64,000 bases of DNA from Spongilla lacustris (taxonomy: Eukaryota; Porifera; Demospongiae; Spongillida; Spongillidae): positions 11,661,869 through 11,725,868 of the forward strand of contig OX442416.1 of NCBI GenBank assembly GCA_949361645.1. The letters run 5' to 3'. This document shows, one piece after another, positions 12,440 through 23,289 of the stretch. Position 1 is the first letter of the stretch. Every line of letters starts with the position of its first letter. The notes beneath the pieces were generated by a model that saw only the letters and a program-made list of their open reading frames with translations, ran no database searches and was not told the origin of the DNA. Made by a program: the position numbers and the translations under genes.

Positions 12440-14741
12440 ATGTCTCGGATATCAGCGAAGAAGAGGTTGAAGGTATACTTGTTGTCCGTTAAAGGTGTGA
12501 GTCCTTTCATTTTTGCTAATGTAGTTGGCATAGCGAACTACAACCTAACTTTGAAACGCATTCTTACTGAAGCCGATTCAAAAGTAGGGCATCCAATCCG
12601 AGCACAACTAGGTAAGCGCTTGAATTAAAAAATGTTGTCTAGTATTACTTATATACACTATTAATCATAGCTATGGGAGCGGCGATCCGAACAAGTAACA
12701 GATCATGCAAGAAAGGGATGTACTTAACGTGTCGGAAGAGGAAGAACTGGACAATGGGACGATGATAATAGGAGATCAGAGGAACTAAACACGTTTTTGG
12801 ACTCAGGCGCCACGGAAGGAGAGACGATTGGGCCCACCGCGCTCGGAACTTTCTTGATGGCCTTTCCACCTGCATGGATGCTTCACCGTCGCCGAATGAA
12901 CTCGTTCTCTGTTTTTTTTTTTTGTTGTTGTTCCATGTACTAATCAGTGGCGGATCCAGGGGGGGGGCAACTGGGTTCTGCCCCCCCCCCGCCAAATAGA
13001 AATTAAATATTCATAGCTAAGGGGCGGTGCCTTACACGATTAATAGTATGTGCGAAAACGGTTAAATGTACGTGCAAAGGCAGCAGTGCCAGCCGGTGCG
13101 GAGCCATGCAGTCTAGAACATCGGGCAGGCATACACGTGCTCTGAATTAAAACGTCCGCGACAGCTGGAATTGTAATAATTTGTGTGTTTGAGTGAATTC
13201 AAAGGCGCCTATACAAGTCAAATCTTTCAATAGCAGCAGGTAGGCCTATGCAGCAAATCCATACCGTCAAAATTAATATTATAGTTCACTGGTTCTTTTG
13301 ACGTTGAAGTTATTCTGGACTGACCAGATGGAGCCTCGGAGTCGAAAGCGACCAAGCAAAGAAGGTTTGCCATTGGATGCATGATATTATAATCGTTTGT
13401 ACACAATGCTGATAATCGAAGTGCATGCACACCACCGGCCAACTTTGGTGCCACGTCACGCAGAGATAATAGAGTTTATCTACGTAGAAGAGTTATAACG
13501 TTTTTGGAGCAGTTTTTACGTACTTTTGGGGGGGTTTTCAACGCAAAAAGCGTTGGCTTCTGGGGCTCCGACCCAGACCCCGCTGGGGGAGCTTACAGCG
13601 CTCCCCCAGACCCCCTAGCTGGGCGGGAGGGGTGCCCCCCTCCCGCACCCTCCCCGGGGCGGCTCCGCATCCAGCTTTGCCCCACCCACTGCCACACCCT
13701 CACCTGTGCCCCCCCCCGCTCCCAATTCCTGGATCCGCCCCTGCTAATGTACTTGCTTTTATCATTTTAATATTTATAGAAGAGGCCTGGAAACGAGCGA
13801 CTAATTATAAATTCATAATTATGTTATACGCTGTGTTTTACTCCATTTGCTATTGTTATACATATTGTTATACATTGAAAATGTTATACAGAAGTTATAC
13901 ACAGTGTTATACTATAGTTGTTATACGCAACTGTGTATAGAGTATCCATACGCAAAGTTATACACATGCGGATAACACGTGTATAACGTGTGCATAACAC
14001 ACGAATACACGCGTTATACAGTACTGTATAACAACCCTTTTTACACAGTGAAGTTTGATAGTTTGATACTTGAAAAGATGCAACTATGAGATGCCCGAAA
14101 ACCCTAGCTGCAATGAGAGATATAGTTTCAAGCGAAGAAATGCTAGCTGAACAGTCTTCCGCTGCAGGAAATAATCTCATCGCCCATCCAGGTAATGGTT
14201 TTCATGTAATCACACTGTCTCTGTTTATGGCCATGCAAGAGAATGATAGCATGAACGACATAAATTAATTTGGTCCCCTATATTTTGCAGATGATTCAAA
14301 AGACAATTATATGGACCCTTTATCTCATGCACTGGCATGGTTACCATGCATACCTGAACTTATTAAGGTATGATTATGAAGCACTGGTTGGTTGCAAATG
14401 CATGCATTACAGATAGCATATCAGTATAATACTGGATTACTCCATGGTCTGCAAGTTACCGCACTAGTGTTAAACTTTCGTGTGGAACGACAATCATTCG
14501 TTAACTTGTTCTATGTGAGCCTGGAGTAGTACATATTTTTGACAGCATGCATGAGTGGAGAGGACGGTTAAGGACCTTCCCACCGGAGCGATGGAACAAA
14601 CATCACTGGTCTGTACTCCACTAATTCTGATGTTTATGCGTGTTCAAAGGCAAAAAGGTTCTAATGACTGTGATGTGTTTGCATTGGCGTTTGCCACTAC
14701 ATTATTACGCATGTTAGGCGGGTGTTTATATAAATGATGCT
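12440..14741 (+). CDS. Putative small multi-exon gene, function unknown, with a C48-like last segment
   Basis: Exons 12440-12611, 14078-14191 and 14291-14367 join with GT-AG borders and consistent phases (1, 1, 0). They encode about 120 aa starting MSRISAKKRLK and including MRCPKTLAAMRD. A further segment, about 14558-14741, continues in phase 0 if spliced at an AG near 14557 and ends in a stop. It contains VQRQKGSNDCDVFALAFATT, which resembles the C-terminal end of Ulp1/C48-type proteases (usual Q...DCG.FA). The Gly after the Cys is Asp here. I do not recognise the N-terminal part. Intron 1 contains a TIR element and a GTTATAC cluster. The splice phases support real exons; the link to the last segment and any function are inference. 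Confidence 0.45.
12946..13743. mobile_element. TIR element of the CAGTGGCGGATCC type
   Basis: It begins CAGTGGCGGATCCAGG and ends CCTGGATCCGCCCCTG, with CTAAT directly repeated outside both ends. The interior holds poly-G/C runs and a CTCCCCCAGACCCC hairpin near 13590. Termini of this kind are common in animal non-autonomous hAT-like elements, but the expected 8-bp duplication is not intact. It sits in intron 1 of the putative gene at 12440-14741. Confidence 0.75.
13822..14032. repeat. Cluster of GTTATAC / GTATAAC heptamers
   Basis: About a dozen copies of GTTATAC or its reverse complement occur in ~210 bp at irregular 10-25-bp spacing, on both strands, ending 45 bp before the predicted exon at 14078. 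Confidence 0.8.
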
Positions 14742-14748
14742 CAGAGGA

Positions 14749-14784
14749 GACAATATAGGTTATAGTGTCCGGGTGGGGAGACAG

Positions 14785-14830
<46 letters not shown>

Positions 14831-14944
14831 ATTATATGCTAGGGCATATTATCCGTGGGGGACAATATAGCCTAGGCTATATTGTCCGGGGGACATTATA
14901 CCGTAGGCTATATTGTCCGGGGGGACAATATAAGGGGGGACAAT
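14749..14944. repeat. CTAG-centred hairpin cluster with poly-G (locus A)
   Basis: Successive ~28-bp units run GGACA-stem-CTAGG-stem-TGTCC and are linked by runs of G. One unit (about 14859-14886) is a perfect palindrome whose right half reads AGGCTATATTGTCC. A poly-G run fills 14792-14828. The same architecture with different stem sequence occurs at 20157-20345, 61034-61255, 62330-62515, 62545-62680 and 63148-63306. Confidence 0.85.
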
Positions 14945-14949
14945 AAATA

Positions 14950-16062
14950 CTACAACAACGGCAAAGATAAAAGCCTGCTGTTTTCATTTTTCGATAATCA
15001 GTTGTACTTGCTGTGAGCTTGCATGAATACTGTGCCATCATGAAATCAGGGTCTATTTGATTTACAATCCTCCAAAACACACCTTCAACCCTCAAATGAC
15101 GAGTTCATGATATGTTGAAACTATTTTTTAAAAACCTAATTATAACTTGGCACGCTTCATTGTATGTGTACTTTTAATTACAATCGTTAATTTATCATTT
15201 CATGTTCATCACAATTTATAATTATACATGCATATATGACGGAAGACCATCCTCAAAGAGCTATACATGTTGCAAAGGCTGATAAAATTTGTGCAGGACA
15301 TGATTCATTAGCCATGCATAAAAAAGTTGCACATGCAAGTTGTGTTGATTCATTGCTGAGAAGATTTCTCTGTGGCTTTTCTATAGTGCAAGAATTACGT
15401 GCACCTTGCACTGGCTCACACGGCATTTGACGCGGAAGAGGCAGATCGGCAATAGGCCAGATTTAAAAAACGCTAAGAATGTTCTTGTATGTATTGGACC
15501 TAGTACAAGAGTAGTAACTTTTTAAACAGACCTAGAAGCACGAATTTTGGTATGCAGCGTATATCTGTGTGTGCGCGTGTCCGGAGAGAGGGAGGATCGA
15601 GGCAGTGAGAGTGAGAATAACTGAAAGGTATTCGAACAACGCAACAGAGAGCCGACCCAGCCCAATTATTAGTGTTGTGTGCAACCGCTCAAACAGTTAC
15701 ACATACAAGAATTACCTCATAAACTTTGCCTTAAAAGGATAACCCAATACCGAAACACGCGTGGGTGGACGGGTCGTCACGGGCGCAATTTGACCGGTTA
15801 TTAATCCCAAGCAAGCAAAAGACAAATTGGCCCCATTTTTTCATAGTCGAGATAATCGATTTTGATTTATTTAAAAGGTAACACTAGTTGCCGTGTTATA
15901 AAATGACTCTAATCATAACAGCTGGTCTGCGTACCAGCAGCACTACATTCATGTACACGTATGCGCAGCCAGCACGAGGTACTAGTATAATATGCAAAGT
16001 CCAATTGCCAAAACAGATATAACATCAGTGTACCATTACCACGCGAATTTCACATAGATTAA
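14950..16062. other. No gene seen
   Basis: A short open frame at 15236-15430 has no splice or domain support. Nothing else was recognised. Confidence 0.4.
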
Positions 16063-16365
16063 CCCTTTGGATGACAACGGCACAAATCACGCAGTTCAAT
16101 CTCCGTCACGCGTGATACTCCATTCTGTCTTTGAAGATATATATAGGCGCAATGAGTTAAGGAGGAGTATATGGTTAATAGGAAGTAGTACAACTCCTCA
16201 AATTCCTTCCAAAACTACATCAACTGTTACCGAGGTCATATGCTCAGTGTGCACATCTTTGTAATGTGGGAGAAACACGCACGTAATCATCAAGTGTAGC
16301 AATTTGGAGTAAATAATACATGCATATACATATTTGTATCAGTATTATACATATCACCCAAAGAG
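16063..16365. mobile_element. piggyBac-type MITE
   Basis: TTAA flanks both ends (16059-16062 and 16366-16369). The termini are CCCTTTGGATGAC... and ...TATCACCCAAAGAG, about 12 of 15 matching as inverted repeats. The length (303 bp) and lack of coding suggest a non-autonomous element. Confidence 0.6.
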
Positions 16366-16569
16366 TTAAATACCTACATGTACGCCTTTTAATTTTCCGT
16401 AATTATAGCCAGTCACATGTGGAAGTTGGCACCACATATGCACATTCCTCCACACAAATTATCGCATAAAGCAAATTATACGGCGCGCGCGCGTCAAACC
16501 GAACCACAAGTGCATCGCGTAACTCCTGCCCTATACCCTATTCCACACAAATGCGATGCGATGTAATCT

Positions 16570-17545
16570 TAAATCAAACCATACTCACATGCACATCTTG
16601 ACCCAACTCCCTCTGAGGACCGTGGCTATAGGCTATGTCACACCTGTGAAAGTGACAAAGTTCAACCTTGTGACCAAACTAAGCGATGTTCTACAAATCC
16701 TGCACCACAATAGCATCTCCTGAGGTCTGTGTCACACATCTGTGCAGGTGTCATGGTCTTGACCCACCCCCTCTGAGGACCGTGGCTATGTCACACCTGT
16801 GAGAGTGACAGGATGACCAAACTAAGCGATGTTCTAGGAATCCTGCACCAGACCGTGGCTATGTCACTCCTGTCAAAGTCACAACATGCAATCTTGTGAC
16901 CAAACTAAGCGATGTTCTGGGAATCCTGCACCACAATAGCATCTCCTGAGGTCTGTTTCACACATCTGTGCATGTGTCATGGTCTTGACCCACCCCCTCT
17001 GAGGACCGTGGCTATGTCACACCTGTGAGAGTGACAAAGTGCAACTTTGTGACCAAACTAAGCGATGTTCTGGGAATCCTGCACCACAATAGCATCTCTT
17101 GAGGTCTGTGTCACACATCTGTGCATGTGTCATGGTCATGACCCAGCCCCTCTGAGGACCATGGCTATGTCAAACCTGTGAGAGTGACAAAGTGCAATCT
17201 TGTGATCAAACTAAGCAATGTTCTGGGAATCCTTCACCACAATGGCATCTCCTGAGGTCTGTTTCACACATCTGTGCATGTGTCATGGTTGTGACCCACC
17301 CCCTCTGAAGACCGTGGCTATGTCACACCTATGAGAGTGACAAAGTGCAACCTTGTGACCAAACTAAGCGATGTTCAAGGAATCCTGCACCACAATAGCA
17401 TCTCCTGAGGTCTGTGTCACACATCTGTGCATGTGTCATGGTCATGACCCACCCCCTCTGAGGACCGTGGCTATGTCATACCTGTGAAAGTGACAGGGTG
17501 ACCAAACTAAGCGATGTTCTAGTAATCCTGCACCACTATAGCTTC
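16570..17545. repeat. ~153-bp repeat array, plus orientation
   Basis: GACCAAACTAAGCGATGTTC recurs at about 16672, 16815, 16898, 17051, 17204, 17349 and 17500 (about 153 bp, some shortened units). Each unit also has CCCCCTCTGAGGACCGTGGC and CATCTGTGCATGTGTCATGG. The same unit lies in the opposite orientation at 18620-19240. Confidence 0.92.
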
Positions 17546-18619
17546 TCATTTAATGTAAAAATAGATGCATTTGTATGTGTGGATATGAAAAAACACTACT
17601 ATTCACCAGGAGTGCACATAACTGGATGAGATGGCTTTACTTAGAACTTGAATGTGCAAGATTGTAAGCCCAGGAAATGTTATAATTCTATAATAATACC
17701 TTGGAACTCTAATTCTCTTTTCTAAAAATCTCTGTGAATTGAACTATACTGCAATACAAAATCAGTATGCTAGGAAATAACAGCTAATGGCTTATGGCAT
17801 GCAGGCCTCATTACATGATATCTCCATATTAGCTTGCATTTATATTTGCATGCTGTACTTTTGAGTACACCAGTAAAGCATCAAGCCAGGTGTTTAATAT
17901 TTTAATATCCACTGGTTGACCGTCAGCACTGAATTAGATCACAGTCCAACTTGAATAATCTTGCACCATCTGCTTTTATATGATGCATTATACATGTATA
18001 CAATACATAAAATGCAGGGTTTTTTTCACCTGTGAACAGCATGTAGCCATTTTATCTTCAGTTGTTGTGAGTTCTTTCATAAAGTTGTTTGCTACCTGCC
18101 ATAAGCTAATCCTAAAGCATTTCTTGACAAGGATGTATTATTATGAATAACCTCTGATCATCCTGATAACAGAACTTCAAGCACTGCTATTATTCCATCG
18201 ACACAGTCATTTTGCAATCCACAGTTAAGAGAGTATGCTTTCTCTTTTTGCAGCACATTGTACATTAGACTACTGAGTATTCATTCATTATGAAATATCA
18301 ATTTCTTACAGCTAGGCTTGTGGCATATTGCATGGATGAACACAACGTGGTTCAAGTTTATCCATAAGACTGACAAATGCCTTCTGAACTGAAGTGAAAC
18401 TCTGTGCATGCATTGCTGCTGTATGATTATTATATTTATGTGGGCACAGGATCTGTTTTTATTTGTGGCTTACCCTTCAGCATAAAATGCAAAGGTGTTA
18501 CAGCAAGTGCCTGCAAAGCAGCGTTCATCCAACACCCTAAATGTTGTGTTTTGAAGCGCCTTGTTAACTTGTCTGGAAATGTGTGTATAAAGATCCCAGC
18601 TTACACATCCTGAAAAAAT
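17546..18619. other. Unique AT-rich segment between two opposed arrays
   Basis: This ~1.07-kb non-repetitive segment is bracketed by inverted copies of the 153-bp array. No coding region was supported. Confidence 0.5.
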
Positions 18620-19240
18620 GCACATATGTGTGGCACAGACCTCAGGAGATGATATTGTGGTGCAGAATTTCTATAACATCGCTTAGTTTGGTCACAAAGT
18701 TGCACTTTGTCACTCTCACAGGTGTGACATAGCCACGGTCCTCAGAGGGGGTGGGTCATGACCATGACACATGCACAGATGTGTGACACAGACCTCAGGA
18801 GATGCTATTGTGGTGCAGGATTCCCAGAACATCACTTAGTTTGGTCACAAGGTTACACTTTGTCACTCTCATAGGTGTGACATAGCCATGGTCCTCAGAG
18901 GGGGTGGGTCACAACCATGACACATGCACAAATGTGTGACACAGACCTCAGGAACATGTGTGTTCATAATTAATTACAAATTGTCAATACATGTACTTAC
19001 TTTACCCCATATAAATTGGTTTGGGGGTGAACGAGGCACGCCCCTCCCCCAAGTAGGGACGAGCCTCTTCACTGGGCAGGGTAGGCACGCCCACAGATGG
19101 GCGGTGCCATGGGACTACACCCCCAAACAGAAGGGGCGTCCCCCGACACCCAAGAGGGGGTAAGTCAAGACTATGACACATGTGACACATACCTCTGGAG
19201 ATGCTATCGCGGTGCAGGATTACTAGAATATCGCTTATGT
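18620..19240. repeat. ~153-bp repeat array, minus orientation, with an insert
   Basis: Reverse-complement copies of the unit at 16570-17545 (CAGACCTCAGGAGATGCTAT, GACATAGCCACGGTCCTCAG). Positions 18955-19150 interrupt the array with a G/C-run-rich insert containing a GGTGCCATGGGAC region and CCCCCAAACAGAAGGGG. The array resumes at 19160-19240 in decayed form. Confidence 0.88.
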
Positions 19241-19527
19241 GGTTCAGGATAAAAGATGAGCATTGCATCGTTCAAAATTAGATCAATAAATGATTTCATT
19301 GCGATCCGAGCCGCACGGCATGTTTTTGCGATAATTTGTGTGGAATGTGGTGCTGAGGAATGTGGTGCCAACTACCATGCAGTATGTAGGGTTAGGTATG
19401 TGACTTGTCCTAGTACGCCTGGGAACATGGGCTGGGGACAAGGAAGGGCGTGTAATTATTTGATAGCTGAAATTTATCTGGTGCCGCTGGTCGCGATCGG
19501 GTGCTCGCATCTAACGTTATCGAATAC

Positions 19528-20123
19528 ATGGCAAAGTGCAACTCATGTGGACGTGGATGCGCAGGGTCCATCAAGAGGTAAAGCTACACCCCCTTTACAA
19601 CAAATATGATCTTTGACAGAACCGTGGCAACGAAAATATAGATAGCCAGGCCACCTGTGTGTGTGTGTGTGGGAGGGGGGGGGGGGATTAGTACTTGTCC
19701 ACTCACCTACTATAACGGGTTGCATAATTCAAAACCAAACACTCTGAACCATACGCTGACAGTTGCTCGCTCCTTTCCATACATTAGTGAATGGTACAGG
19801 TTCTTTGGTTGGGAGTTGAACGAGTACGAAGTGAGACATTGGAAATATGTGGCACTTGCTATAGCGCTCAAGGAAAAGCCCCCAGAGCCATTGGAAGTGG
19901 AAGCTGACAGCATTGGAAGAACTGCTCATGTAAAAGATAGGGACGGGGATATACATGTAAGGCATTAGTGTGGGAGGGTCCACCTTTGTATCTGTATATA
20001 CTCAAGGTGATATCACTGTAGGCACAAGAAGAGATGCAAAGAGATGCAGCAAGAGATGGTAATACCGTTGAGGTCACCTTGCTGCTTGATGGAACTAAGG
20101 TGAGATGCGTGTGTCATAGATGA
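19528..20123 (+). CDS. Putative three-exon gene with an N-terminal Cys-rich motif, function unknown
   Basis: Exons 19528-19577, 19788-19956 and 20022-20099 join in phase (2, then 0) with clear GT-AG borders. The product starts MAKCNSCGRGCAG (a CxxC...C cluster), continues through EWYRFFGWELNEYEVRHWKY and ends near VEVTLLLDGTK. If the last exon reads through its donor-like GTGAGA, the protein stops at 20123 after VRCVCHR; otherwise a further exon lies downstream and was not found. The three phase-consistent junctions make these exons credible. I do not recognise the family; the short Cys cluster could bind zinc (inference). Confidence 0.5.
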
Positions 20124-20156
20124 TCATGAAGTCCCTTTGGTCTTCACATGTAGATG

Positions 20157-20345
20157 TCCCGACAATTTTTGTCCTATACAAAATCAGTCCAGTGTAATAG
20201 GATACCGTATAGGCTGTCCGGCCGGACAAATACATTGTCCGCCGGACTCCCTATCCTAGGATACGCTGTCCCCTTATGGACAATCCTTCCTTGAATTATC
20301 TGTCCGCTTTCGGATGACCTGCACCCCCCCCCCCCCCTCCCCCCG
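20157..20345. repeat. CTAG-centred hairpin cluster (locus F)
   Basis: The unit at 20244-20271 runs GGACTCCC-TATCCTAGGATA-CGCTGTCC. Neighbouring GGACA...TGTCC dyads and a poly-C run (20324-20343) repeat the pattern of the other loci, more degenerate here. Confidence 0.65.
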
Positions 20346-21712
20346 ACACAGGCGATGCATGTATACACAGCGCCATATATACACACATGTGCACTCTTGT
20401 ATAAACAGTTTCTGAGCAAATACCAAACACTGCAGCGGGATATAAAAGTGAGCATATATACAAAGAACTACTGACATACGGAGCAATTAATATACGCAAT
20501 TATCCATCACCATTATTCACAAGTCTGATGAAGACATCAGGAAGAATTCCATTATTACAACATTTGATTTTACTGGCAGTTAATCAGTAGGTCAAGAGTG
20601 GTACATTGTGTGAGGATGTGATGGGTGTTTGAGTTGTATGGGAAAGCCTAGTAGAGTGTATTTGTAGATACTTAAATATGAAGCAACTATAGCGTTCATG
20701 TTGAGACATCTAGATCACTGAAAATGTGTAGAAAATGGATTTATGATGGATGTGTTAGGCCCTTACTTGTTAATAACCCTTTGAACGCCAAAGGCATATT
20801 TATATACATGTATTTGCACTTTAACGTCAGAAGTAGCTGCAGGAGCAGATGGCCTTCCTAGAGCTTATAAGGGGGAGTTTGATGCATGGCTGCTTGTTCC
20901 TGAGGCCCGACTCATGGATGCTAATTCCCCTGTTGGCCCTCTAGCGTGATGGAAAATGCACGATGGGCAATTTCCCATAATCGCAAAGCTTGTAACTTCC
21001 CTCTACCATCAACAAACGTGCACAAGAACTCCAATGATTTCTCTAATGTATCACGTACAAATAACAGGAATTTGTAGTGCACATCAGTACTAATTATCTG
21101 GAAACTCTCTGCTGCACTTTATTTAAGTGGGTTACAAATTCCTACTGTAGGAGTACTACTGATGCACTTAGAAGCATCAGTAGTACTTAGAAGAGGGAGT
21201 AACCAAAATTCTACTTATAATAAGGTTACATACATGTATGTGCACATGTATCTCTTATACAGGGTTTATGATCAATACATTACTCAAAATCATAATCACA
21301 TGCAGTGATGCCGCGGCCAGCTTTTAACAATCCGGTCACGTTCACGGCTGGCCGTTTGGATATTAACGGTCACGTTCATGGTCAAAGACGGACCGTATAT
21401 GATTTCAATACAGCCACATACACGGCTGGCCGTTAGCCGTCAAAATTTTATACGGTTACGGACGGTCAGTATTTATGCTATAGGAGTTTGGCATGCGCGT
21501 ATCAATAGAAATGGTTCATGAACGATATGGCAGAACAAGTGTGAAAGAGCAGATTCAATTAACTAAAGTCTTTATTGCATCTGAGAAAGAGAACAGATTC
21601 AATCCAGGCTGGATCCATCCTACATCTTTTCACGATGCGTTAATTCAACTGGGAGAAAACTCGCTCGCACGTGGAATCCACGCGATAACATCTTTTTCGC
21701 AAACAGAGGCAT

Positions 21713-21803
21713 GTCTCGTTCCCAGACCCACATTCGTCAGCAGCTGGTGGATTACATCACCGCTACGCATATTGCGAATGCAATATCAGGTTGGGGACGA
21801 GAT
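21713..21803 (-). mobile_element. ~91-bp TA-type MITE, copy 1
   Basis: Termini TGTCTCGTTCCCAGACC and GGTTGGGGACGAGA. The interior CAGCTGGTGGATTACATCAC matches, in reverse, the copy at 34094-34184. A shortened relative lies at 24833-24874. Confidence 0.7.
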
Positions 21804-22008
21804 TATATCATGGCGAGGGAACAACTTTAAATGGTTCCATAGCCACGTGTTGGTGACGGTCGGGTGTGCTGCAGCGCCATAGATAATAGAGTACAGGTAC
21901 CGGTGGCTTATCCTCAAAGGTCTTAGCTTTCTTGGAAACTTGGAAAGATGACATTTGCCACGCAGGGAAAAAAAAAGCCGCTACAAGTGACGCTGATGAC
22001 GCTTAATG

Positions 22009-22561
22009 TAGTCTGACCTATAGCCATACCCTCGCGCTTTGCGGAGGGTCTGGAGACATTGCCATACCAAATCGGTTCTGATTACTTTAAAAGTTATTAA
22101 GGTTACCTTACGTTACGAGGAATGCGAGGAATGCAATTATGTTACAGCACACGCGTGTACGATAGAAAGGCGTACTGCGGCACATGTGGCTAGATTACTA
22201 GGTTATGCAAACCTTACAACTAATTACAAGTGATAGTGAGCGGACGAGACGTTTTCGCCATCCTACAGCTACCCACTGGTTGCGGAAAAGGTCTGTGCTA
22301 TGGCCCATGGGTGCTTGCCTGGGATCCTCGACAGGATGGCTTTCGCGTCCGATCGTACAGCTCAGTGATCTATACAGACTACTTAAGTCTTGGCTGTCGC
22401 CATCTTGTTGTCTGTAACATAATTGCATTCCTCACATTCCTCGTAACGTAAGGTAACCTTAATAACTTTTAATATGTTGGAAGTAATCAGAACCGATTTG
22501 GTATGGCAATGTCTCCAGATCGACCCTCCGCAAAGCGCGAGGGTATGGCTATGTCAGACTA
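22009..22561. mobile_element. MULE-like element with long TIRs, innermost of the nest
   Basis: A 9-bp target duplication CGCTTAATG (22000-22008 and 22562-22570) flanks inverted arms of about 140-150 bp (22009-22147 and 22411-22561), beginning TAGTCTGAC. Long TIRs with a 9-bp duplication fit the Mutator superfamily. The ~260-bp centre is not inverted and carries a RecQ-like coding fragment, as in gene-capturing Pack-MULEs. Confidence 0.8.
22224..22320 (+). pseudogene. RecQ-family helicase fragment captured inside the MULE-like element
   Basis: The frame reads VSGRDVFAILQLPTGCGKGL and then CYG. It resembles helicase motif I of RecQ/DEAD-type ATPases, where LPTGxGKS-CY is usual. The essential Ser after GK is Gly here and one extra residue precedes LPTG, so it would not be expected to bind ATP normally. 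A stop lies at 22221 and no other helicase motif follows. It is a fragment of about 30 codons, probably one captured piece of an exon. Confidence 0.6.
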
Positions 22562-22984
22562 CGCTTAATGGACCGTCAAAAGTTCTGACGGCCACGGACG
22601 GCCAGCAAATAAAATTGACGGCCAATTATTTTCACGGTTTAATCACGTGATTGGTAAGCTTCCCGGTCACGGTCACGGTTAGCCGTCAAAAATCGTCAAA
22701 TGAATACGGTCACGGACGGTCCATGCTGGCCGCGGTATCACTGATCACATGACACATATAGTACAATGTCATGAGCATGGAATATCATGTATATAAATAT
22801 GCCCTTGGCGTTCAAAGGGTTAATGAAATTGGTGTCTGGAAAGGTTTGTAAATATGGCACTTGTACAAAATACTGTTAGAAAAGCCTTTCACCTGACGTC
22901 GAGAAACGTCTAATAAAAATGGCATGATAATGTGCCTGCCGGTATGCCTCTCAGATTGGCTTTAGCTTCTGGAGCTCCACCCAT

Positions 22985-22985
<1 letters not shown>

Positions 22986-23025
<40 letters not shown>

Positions 23026-23026
23026 A
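22986..23026. repeat. Poly-C tract
   Basis: About 40 consecutive C, followed by ACTGGGGGAGC and a reversed CTCCCCCAG word, as seen near other poly-C/G runs in this window. Confidence 0.9.
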
Positions 23027-23289
23027 CTGGGGGAGCATATAGCACTCCCCCAGACGGCCAGACCCCCTATACTTGCAATAGTATTAGTCATTACACCGAT
23101 CGACCTGCTTCCTACGCGGGTCTGCCATGGGTATGAAAATCCACTACATCAGACACCTTTGAGAGTGTGAATGTGAGTCAAGATTTGAGGATGTGAAATG
23201 GAATTGAAATGGGCTGTGGACTATTAGGTCCTGTCTTGTTGTGTGGATGTGATGTACTGCCATGCATGTACTACATGCGGCGGGAGTGC

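Larger units (their letters stand above)
21303..22743. mobile_element. hAT-like element inserted in the piggyBac-like element
   Basis: The termini are CAGTGATGCCGCGGCCAGC and GCTGGCCGCGGTATCACTG. A perfect 8-bp target duplication ATCACATG flanks it (21295-21302 and 22744-22751), diagnostic of hAT. GACGGTCACGG-type words are repeated near both ends, as in 25601-26530. A frame at 21493-21882 (129 aa, MRVSIEMVHERYG...) is of unknown origin. It contains a MITE at 21713-21803 and a MULE-like element at 22009-22561. Confidence 0.9.
20778..22819. mobile_element. piggyBac-like element (outer element of a nest)
   Basis: Inverted termini start CCCTTTGAACGCCAAAGGCA and match the reverse complement of 22786-22819 for about 31 of 33 bp. 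The right flank is TTAA (22820-22823); the left flank is ATAA, one change from TTAA. CCCTTT termini at TTAA are typical of piggyBac-family elements. No transposase was seen. Most of its length is later insertions (21303-22743). Confidence 0.75.

Noticed and set aside
14644..14946. Pro-rich / Gly-rich frames over the poly-G run
   Set aside because: Homopolymer translations. The same was rejected at 61025-61297, 62108-62368 and 62384-62747.
21493..21882. 129-codon frame as a hAT transposase
   Set aside because: It lacks BED or catalytic motifs and runs into a MITE at 21713; no more than an unexplained frame.
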